Of a DNA stretch of 35,604 bases, positions 30,901 through 35,604 are shown piece by piece. The stretch comes from Thermoanaerobaculia bacterium. GTDB taxonomy: Bacteria; Acidobacteriota; Thermoanaerobaculia; Gp7-AA8. Position numbers and translations under genes: made by a program. The notes below the pieces were generated by a model that did no database searches, was not told where the DNA came from, and saw nothing but the letters and a program-made list of their open reading frames with translations. The stretch covers positions 1 through 35,604 of the forward strand of contig JADGNY010000071.1 of the NCBI GenBank assembly GCA_017883235.1. The letters run 5' to 3'. Numbering within the stretch: position 1 is the first letter of the stretch; each line of letters opens with the position of its first letter.

Positions 30901-32046
30901 ATGAAGAACTTCAATCTCGACGCCATCCTCGAGGCGATGCTGAAAACGTCGGACCGGGTCTCCGACCTCAATTTCTCCGTCGGACGGCCGCCGCAGGTGG
31001 AAGTCGACGGACAGCTCGTTCCGGTCAACTTCCCCGGACTCCCGCGTCTGACTCCCTACCAGACCGAGATGATCGCCATGCACATGCTGCGCGGCGACCG
31101 CGAGCTGACGCGCGCCTTGCTGAGCAGCGGATCGGTCGACCTGTCGTACTCCATTCCGCAGAAGACGCGATTCCGCGTGAACGTCTTCTCGCAGCGCGGC
31201 ACCTACGCCATCGTCCTGCGCGTCATCCCCGAGGGCGTTCCGACGCTGGAATCGCTGAACCTGCCGCCGGAGCTGGTGAACATCTGCAGGCTCAAGAACG
31301 GCATCGTGCTCGTTACCGGGCCGACCGGTTCGGGAAAGTCGACCACGCTGGCCGCGCTGATCAACAAGATCAACCACGACTACGCGTACCACATCATCAC
31401 CATCGAAGATCCGGTCGAATACATGCACAAACACATCAAGGCGACCGTGAACCAGCGCGAGCTGGGATCGGACACGAAGAGCTTCGCCCACGCGCTGCGC
31501 TCCGCGCTGCGGCAGGCACCGAAGGTGATCCTGATCGGCGAGATGCGCGACGTCGAGACCATCGAGATCGCCATGGAAGCGGCGGAGACGGGACACCTGG
31601 TCCTCTCGACGCTGCACACCATCGATGCCGCCAAGACCATCGACCGGATCGTCGGCGTCTTCCCGAAGGATATGGAGTCGCAGGTGCGCACGCGTTTCGC
31701 GCAGTCGTTCCGCTACGTCCTCTCGCAGCGTCTCCTGCCGAAGATTGGCGGCGGACGGATCGCGGCGCTGGAGGTCCTGAAGTCGACGATGCGCACGCGC
31801 GACTACGTGCTCAAAGGCGAGACCGAGGGACGGTCGCTGATCGACGCCATGCACGATGGATCGGTCGACGGGATGCAGACCTTCGACGACGAGCTCGAGA
31901 AACTGTGGACTGCCCGCGTGATCACGCGGGAGATCGCGCTGGCGTACTCCACGAACCCAACCAACCTTGCCCTTCGCCTCGGCGAAGGCGCCGAGTCCGA
32001 AACGGTGGCCTCAGGCGACGAATCGATGTTGTCGATGCTGGAGTAA
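30901..32046 (+). CDS. pilT: Type IV pilus retraction ATPase PilT
   Basis: This hexameric motor depolymerises type IV pili, giving twitching. The 381-residue protein has the PilT order: an N-terminal PAS-like domain with SDLNFSVGRPPQVEVDGQLV, FRVNVFSQRG, Walker A GPTGSGKSTT (from residue 140), the Asp box IITIEDPVEY, Walker B ILIGEMRD and the His box HLVLSTLHT. The tail after about 340 is longer and acidic (GEGAESETVASGDESMLSMLE). The canonical PilT AIRNLIRE motif is not seen: the equivalent region reads EGRSLIDAMHDGS, so it may be a PilT/PilU-type paralogue. Confidence 0.93.
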   Translation: MKNFNLDAILEAMLKTSDRVSDLNFSVGRPPQVEVDGQLVPVNFPGLPRLTPYQTEMIAMHMLRGDRELTRALLSSGSVDLSYSIPQKTRFRVNVFSQRGTYAIVLRVIPEGVPTLESLNLPPELVNICRLKNGIVLVTGPTGSGKSTTLAALINKINHDYAYHIITIEDPVEYMHKHIKATVNQRELGSDTKSFAHALRSALRQAPKVILIGEMRDVETIEIAMEAAETGHLVLSTLHTIDAAKTIDRIVGVFPKDMESQVRTRFAQSFRYVLSQRLLPKIGGGRIAALEVLKSTMRTRDYVLKGETEGRSLIDAMHDGSVDGMQTFDDELEKLWTARVITREIALAYSTNPTNLALRLGEGAESETVASGDESMLSMLE

Positions 32047-32050
32047 GGCG

Positions 32051-32647
32051 ATGAAGATCACCTGTACCTCCTGCCAGAAAGCGCTCTCCCTCGACGAGAC
32101 GAAGCTTCCGATGAAGCCGGTCCTCGTTCCCTGTCCCGTCTGCGGTACGAAGCTGCCGGTCGACCGCCGCAACCTGGAGATGGCCGCAGCCGCCTCGGAC
32201 ACGACCGCTCCCGTGCACGAAGAGGATGACGGTTTCGGCGCGAAAGCGATGATCGTCGGCAACGATTCTCCCGCCTTGCGCCAGGCAGCGAAGCTGATCG
32301 GCTTCATGCCGGTCGTCATCGCCGCTCCGCCACAAGCCCGCGACTACTTCATGCACGAGTACCCGCCGGTGGTGATGCTCAACCCCGCCCAGATCACCAC
32401 GCCGCCTCTGGCCGATTTCGCCCCGATCGTCTCTCTCACTCCGACCGACCGGCGAAAAGCCTTCTTCATCCTCTTCTCCGACAACCTCCGCACCCTCGAC
32501 GGCAACGCCGCCTTCCTCTATGGCGTGAACCTCGTCGTCGCCCCCAAAGACCTCGGCGCCTTCCAGCAGATCTACAAAGAAGCGTTCGGCTACCACGAGC
32601 GCCTCTACGCGCCGCTGACGGCGGCCGTGAAGGCGATGGCGGGGTAG
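32051..32647 (+). CDS. Zinc-ribbon protein with receiver-like domain, linked to pilT
   Basis: The 198-residue protein starts 4 nt after the pilT stop, so it is co-transcribed with it. It has an N-terminal zinc ribbon with CTSCQK (Cys5, Cys8) and CPVCGT (Cys28, Cys31), of the MJ0042/finger type. After an acidic linker, residues about 57-195 look like a degenerate response-regulator receiver fold (AMIVGNDSPALRQAAKLIGF, then PPVVMLNPAQI in place of the phosphorylated-Asp strand). No phosphoacceptor Asp is visible there. A role in pilus control, like other pseudo-receivers in motility, is inferred from position and fold pattern only. Confidence 0.6.
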   Translation: MKITCTSCQKALSLDETKLPMKPVLVPCPVCGTKLPVDRRNLEMAAAASDTTAPVHEEDDGFGAKAMIVGNDSPALRQAAKLIGFMPVVIAAPPQARDYFMHEYPPVVMLNPAQITTPPLADFAPIVSLTPTDRRKAFFILFSDNLRTLDGNAAFLYGVNLVVAPKDLGAFQQIYKEAFGYHERLYAPLTAAVKAMAG

Positions 32648-32674
32648 GGGGCCCGGGTCGCAGGGCGGTTTTTC

Positions 32675-32896
32675 GGAGCGCTGGCGTCTCGCCGGCTGGC
32701 CCGGCGTGCGTCCCGCCGCCGGGTTACCGCAAATGTTTGGAGTCTTGCCGGTCGGGCGGCGGTGGTTTCCGGAGCGCTGACGTCTCGCCGGCTGGCCCGT
32801 GGGCGTCTCGCCCCCGAACCGTCAAGACTCCCAACATTCGCGGGTAACCCGGCGGCGGGACGCACGCCGGGCCAGCCGGCGAGACGCCAGCGCTCC
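32675..32896. repeat. Nested long inverted repeat with 54-bp perfect outer arms
   Basis: The arms at 32675-32728 and 32843-32896 are perfect complements and continue imperfectly inward for about 30 bp more. A third partial copy of the arm start lies inside at about 32770-32799. The arm shares its first 27 bp or so with the element at 12971-13096. Confidence 0.88.
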
Positions 32897-32917
32897 GTTT
32901 CGCTATTCAATTTAACG

Positions 32918-32958
32918 GAGTCTCCCTCTCCCCGCTCGACGCGGAGAGAGGGACTCTC
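32918..32958. terminator. Imperfect hairpin between convergent genes
   Basis: GAGTCTCCCTCTCCCCGC pairs imperfectly with GCGGAGAGAGGGACTCTC around a 5-nt loop. It lies between genes ending at 32647 (plus) and 32989 (minus). No T-run is present, so termination is inferred. Confidence 0.45.
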
Positions 32959-32988
32959 AATAGGTTGATGCCGTCAGACGACGAACGA

Positions 32989-35259
32989 TCATCGCCCTCC
33001 CGACACCAGCACTCCGTCGACGATGACGTCGACGACCGGCGTCACGCCGGGGGCTCCGGCGATGGTGAAGGTGTACGTACCAAGCTGATCCTGATCGGCG
33101 GGGGTGGCGCTGCGCAGTCTCCCTCCGCTGCGGACGCGCGCCTGCACCAGCGGCGCGTAGCCCGGTCCGAAGTAGTTGCCGAAGCGGTCGCGCGGCGTGA
33201 CCGTGAGCGTCCAGACGCCAAACGCGTCGCCGGTCAGGGTGATGGCGGTGGCGGCCGAATCGGCGCGCGGCTTCACGTCCTCCTCGAGCCGCTCTTCGCG
33301 CACCACGTGGCCGGTGAGCGGCGTGTCCCAGTCGAGCGTGGCCTCGAAGACGTAGGTGCCGGGAATGAAGGTGTCGGGGAACGTCGCGCCATAGAATCCA
33401 CGTCCCTGATCCGTGAGCGTAATGACGGCGACGTCCTTCGGCGTGGTGCTGTCGATCAGCGGCTGCCCGAGCGCCGCGATCTTGTAATCGTACGGAGTCA
33501 GGATGTCGCCGGTGGGCGTGATGGTGTTGCCGCCCGGCGTCTTGATGTGCGACGCGTGAAGGACGTTGCCCATGCCGTCGGGCTGCCGCTGCATGCGGAC
33601 CTTGATGGCGCCGGCCGGCAGGCCGGGCAGCGGCTTGCCGTCCCAGTCGACCAATACGTGAATGCCGAGCGGGTCGCCGGTGACGGCGTGGAGGTTGTCG
33701 AGCGAGAACTGATAGTCGAGCTCCTTCTCCAGAAACATCACATTGAGAAGGTACGGCACCGCGTCGGCGCTCTTGAGGTCGCGCTTCACGCGCACGCTCC
33801 ACGCGCCCGACTTGAATCCCTGGCTCATGTCAAAGGCCTGGATGGAGGCCTGCGGCGTCTTCTTCGACGACGTAGGAATCGCCGGCACGCTGGCGCCCGG
33901 CGGATAGACGTCGAGGTCGAGCATCTGCCGCGCCGGCGGCGCCCACTGCACGGTGAAGACGACGCGCTGCGGCGAGCGGTCGACGGTCACCGGAACGGCC
34001 GCGCTCGGACCCGTGCCGGTCAGCGTGTCCAGCACCCGTGTCGCCATCGACGCCGTGTTGCCCTTGAGGATGGCCACCAGCGTCATTCCGAACACGTCGA
34101 ACATCGTCGATGAGGTGATGGCCTGATACGACGCGCCTGAAGTCTCGAACGAGATGTTGCGGAGCAGCGTGTCGTCAACCTGTGCCGGTGTTCCGAAGGC
34201 GATGGTCTGGATGGGGATGAAGCGCTTGCGCAGCTCCTGCGGCAGGCCGGCCACTGGCGTCAGGCCGAGGAAGCCGGTGCCGGTCGGCGTGATGAGCGGT
34301 GCCGTGTTCTGGATGCCGTCCGTGATGAGGATGACGTTGAGATCGTTCTTGGGATCGGCCTTCCACTGGCTCATTCCTTCGTTGATGCCGGCGCCGATGG
34401 AGGTCGAGTTGCCCGGAACGAGCGCGTTGGCCTTGGTGATGATGGCGTCCCAGGCATTGGCTGCGCCGCGCTGCAGGAAAAAGTTTGCCGGAGGATCGGC
34501 GCCGATGAGCGTCTGCGGCTGCGCGGTGGAGTCGAAGAAGACCAGCCCCATGCGATCGCCCGACCACTCCGGCCCGCCTCCGGGCGGCGCGTCGAGCAGC
34601 TCCCACTGGCCGACGAAGTTCTGTACCGCCGACTTGAGGATGTCGATTTTCTTCGGTCCGCTCAGCGCGCCGGGCGGAAGATCGTTCATGCTGCCCGACT
34701 TGTCGAGCACCAGTGCCACGTCGAACGTGTTGCGGCCCTTGTACGTCGCCGTGAGCGCCGGCGCCACGCCGTCGTCGTTCGGAATCAGGCTGGCCGGCGT
34801 GTCGCCGGTGTGCTTCGACACCTGCGAGCACTCCGCCATCGGCGCGGCCACGACGTAGGTCGACATCCGGTAGGCGGTGACGTCCTGCGCGCCGACGAAG
34901 CGCATGGGGATTTGCTTCTCGACGGCGAACGTGCCCGCGCAGAAGTCGGCCCCGAAGTTCGACAGCGGCACGTAAGTGATGCGGACGTTGTTGCCCGTCA
35001 GCGCCTCGTAGGTCACCGAGTCTCCGGCCACAACGAGGGTGTCGCCGAGGTTGAGGGTGGTGCTGCCGTTGACCACGAGCTGCGAGCCGGCCGGAGCGGC
35101 GCTCAACTCGAGGATGACCCGCACCATCCCCGATTCCTGGTTCGGGATGCCGCGGACCGGAATGTCGAGGATCCAAGCCTCGCTCGCCGCGGCCGTGGAC
35201 GGCAGCAGCGCGGAGGCGAACGCAACAAGTACAGCGAGAGCGACAAAGGCTCGTTTCAT
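32989..35259 (-). CDS. Exported von Willebrand factor A domain protein
   Basis: The 756-residue protein has a signal peptide (AFVALAVLVAFASALLPSTAAA) ending near residue 25. A beta-rich domain follows (about 28-165). A VWA domain begins at FDVALVLDKSGSMND (MIDAS motif D-x-S-x-S at about 186-190) and continues through STSIGAGINEG and NVILITDGIQ to about residue 400. Several beta-sandwich segments follow (about 420-756), including DRFGNYFGPGYAP near the end. It is likely a secreted or surface metal-dependent adhesion or assembly protein. The ATG at 35259 is chosen for the signal peptide and an AGGAAG 5 nt upstream. There are no membrane helices at the C-terminus. Confidence 0.85.
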   Translation of the reverse strand: MKRAFVALAVLVAFASALLPSTAAASEAWILDIPVRGIPNQESGMVRVILELSAAPAGSQLVVNGSTTLNLGDTLVVAGDSVTYEALTGNNVRITYVPLSNFGADFCAGTFAVEKQIPMRFVGAQDVTAYRMSTYVVAAPMAECSQVSKHTGDTPASLIPNDDGVAPALTATYKGRNTFDVALVLDKSGSMNDLPPGALSGPKKIDILKSAVQNFVGQWELLDAPPGGGPEWSGDRMGLVFFDSTAQPQTLIGADPPANFFLQRGAANAWDAIITKANALVPGNSTSIGAGINEGMSQWKADPKNDLNVILITDGIQNTAPLITPTGTGFLGLTPVAGLPQELRKRFIPIQTIAFGTPAQVDDTLLRNISFETSGASYQAITSSTMFDVFGMTLVAILKGNTASMATRVLDTLTGTGPSAAVPVTVDRSPQRVVFTVQWAPPARQMLDLDVYPPGASVPAIPTSSKKTPQASIQAFDMSQGFKSGAWSVRVKRDLKSADAVPYLLNVMFLEKELDYQFSLDNLHAVTGDPLGIHVLVDWDGKPLPGLPAGAIKVRMQRQPDGMGNVLHASHIKTPGGNTITPTGDILTPYDYKIAALGQPLIDSTTPKDVAVITLTDQGRGFYGATFPDTFIPGTYVFEATLDWDTPLTGHVVREERLEEDVKPRADSAATAITLTGDAFGVWTLTVTPRDRFGNYFGPGYAPLVQARVRSGGRLRSATPADQDQLGTYTFTIAGAPGVTPVVDVIVDGVLVSGGR

Positions 35260-35488
35260 GGGACTTCCTTTCTTCAAGAAATAGAGAGAGATTGGGCGGC
35301 GCTGCCGGAAGCGCCGATCGAATGTGAACGAGTCCACAATCGGTCGCCGACCGGCGGCCTGCCGTGTTCCAGATCACAAGCGGGGCGATTCAGCAGTGCG
35401 CCGCACGTATGCAATGCGGCACGGACACTCGTATTTGTGCCCTGGAGATTGGACGTTACGACGCCGCGATAGCGGCTCAAGACGGTAG

Positions 35489-35524
35489 CCAGGGGTGCGA
35501 GCGTTTTTTTGCGAGCACCCCTGG
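35489..35524. repeat. Hairpin with T-rich loop
   Basis: CCAGGGGTGC (35489-35498) pairs with GCACCCCTGG (35515-35524). The T7 run is in the loop, so it is not a standard intrinsic terminator. Confidence 0.65.
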
Positions 35525-35546
35525 AACCCGATGCGATCTGAAATCG

Positions 35547-35604
35547 TGCCGCGTCAGCGGCACTGGATGGAGTCCCCGATTACTCCAGTGCCGCTGACGC
35601 GGCA
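35547..35604. repeat. Inverted repeat with 21-bp perfect arms at the window end
   Basis: The arms at 35547-35567 and 35584-35604 (TGCCGCGTCAGCGGCACTGGA and its complement) are perfect around a 16-nt loop. The element may extend beyond the window. Confidence 0.75.

Larger units (their letters stand above)
35260..35604. other. Intergenic region with short palindromes
   Basis: No gene is supported in these 345 bp. The region holds the VWA gene's ribosome binding site at its left end, a diverged copy of the GCACAGACA palindrome at 35418-35441, and two hairpins listed separately. The promoter of the VWA gene must lie here, but no convincing hexamer pair was found. Confidence 0.5.

Noticed and set aside
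30702-32054. Long plus-strand open frame overlapping pilT
   Set aside because: It is a GC-rich shadow of pilT in another frame and begins inside the heptamer repeat; the pilT frame has all ATPase motifs.
35489-35524. Intrinsic terminator
   Set aside because: The T-run is in the loop, not after the stem, and the hairpin lies upstream of the VWA gene rather than at its end.

Overview
The window is high-GC bacterial chromosomal DNA with short intergenic gaps and genes on both strands. There are no rRNA or tRNA genes, phage genes, transposases or CRISPR arrays. The gene content suggests a Gram-negative, possibly Acidobacteriota-like organism: TonB-type C-terminal domains including one fused to a kinase-like protein, a TPR-AIM24 protein, PilT, MltG, the order zapA / structured RNA / rny / ymdB, and a von Willebrand A exported protein. 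This assignment is inference from gene content; no marker was compared with a database.

Layout. 1-2173: a palindromic repeat, a membrane protein and a sigma-70 family factor carrying a second region-4-like segment. 2265-5809: a tight four-gene cluster of a cytoplasmic metzincin protease, a caspase-like protease, a large protein sharing a beta-rich module with the caspase C-terminus, and a small Gdt1-like membrane protein; this is the best candidate for an undescribed system. 5907-8380 (minus): mannose-1-phosphate guanylyltransferase and a GT2-methyltransferase fusion. 8412-11086: a DUF92 lipid-kinase-like protein and a non-canonical NRAMP transporter. 11294-13665: a small zinc-ribbon protein, der and zapA. 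13693-13911: a probable 6S RNA. 13959-17014: rny, ymdB and a GT2-like remnant. 17101-18083: an AraC-type regulator, an orphan TonB C-terminal mini-ORF and a MazG-like protein. 18251-22953: lytic transglycosylase, TPR-AIM24, a ribbon-helix-helix-like protein, Fpg, DUF72 and a PlsC-like acyltransferase. 23115-26827: an exported protein, topoisomerase IB and a GT-C glycosyltransferase. 27223-30693 (minus): pseudokinase-TonB, mltG and ruvX. 30901-32647: pilT and a zinc-ribbon protein. 32989-35259 (minus): a VWA protein.

Two sequence-level themes cut across the genes. First, many gaps are filled by inverted repeats. One class is built in both arms from tandem heptamers (GGTTATC, GGGAGTC and GCTCTTA types), and two copies lie in frame inside coding sequence. 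Second, about a dozen genes have a TANNNT hexamer 6-15 nt upstream of the start codon and no Shine-Dalgarno sequence, which suggests widespread leaderless or very short-leader transcription. Genes inside operons instead use good Shine-Dalgarno sequences.
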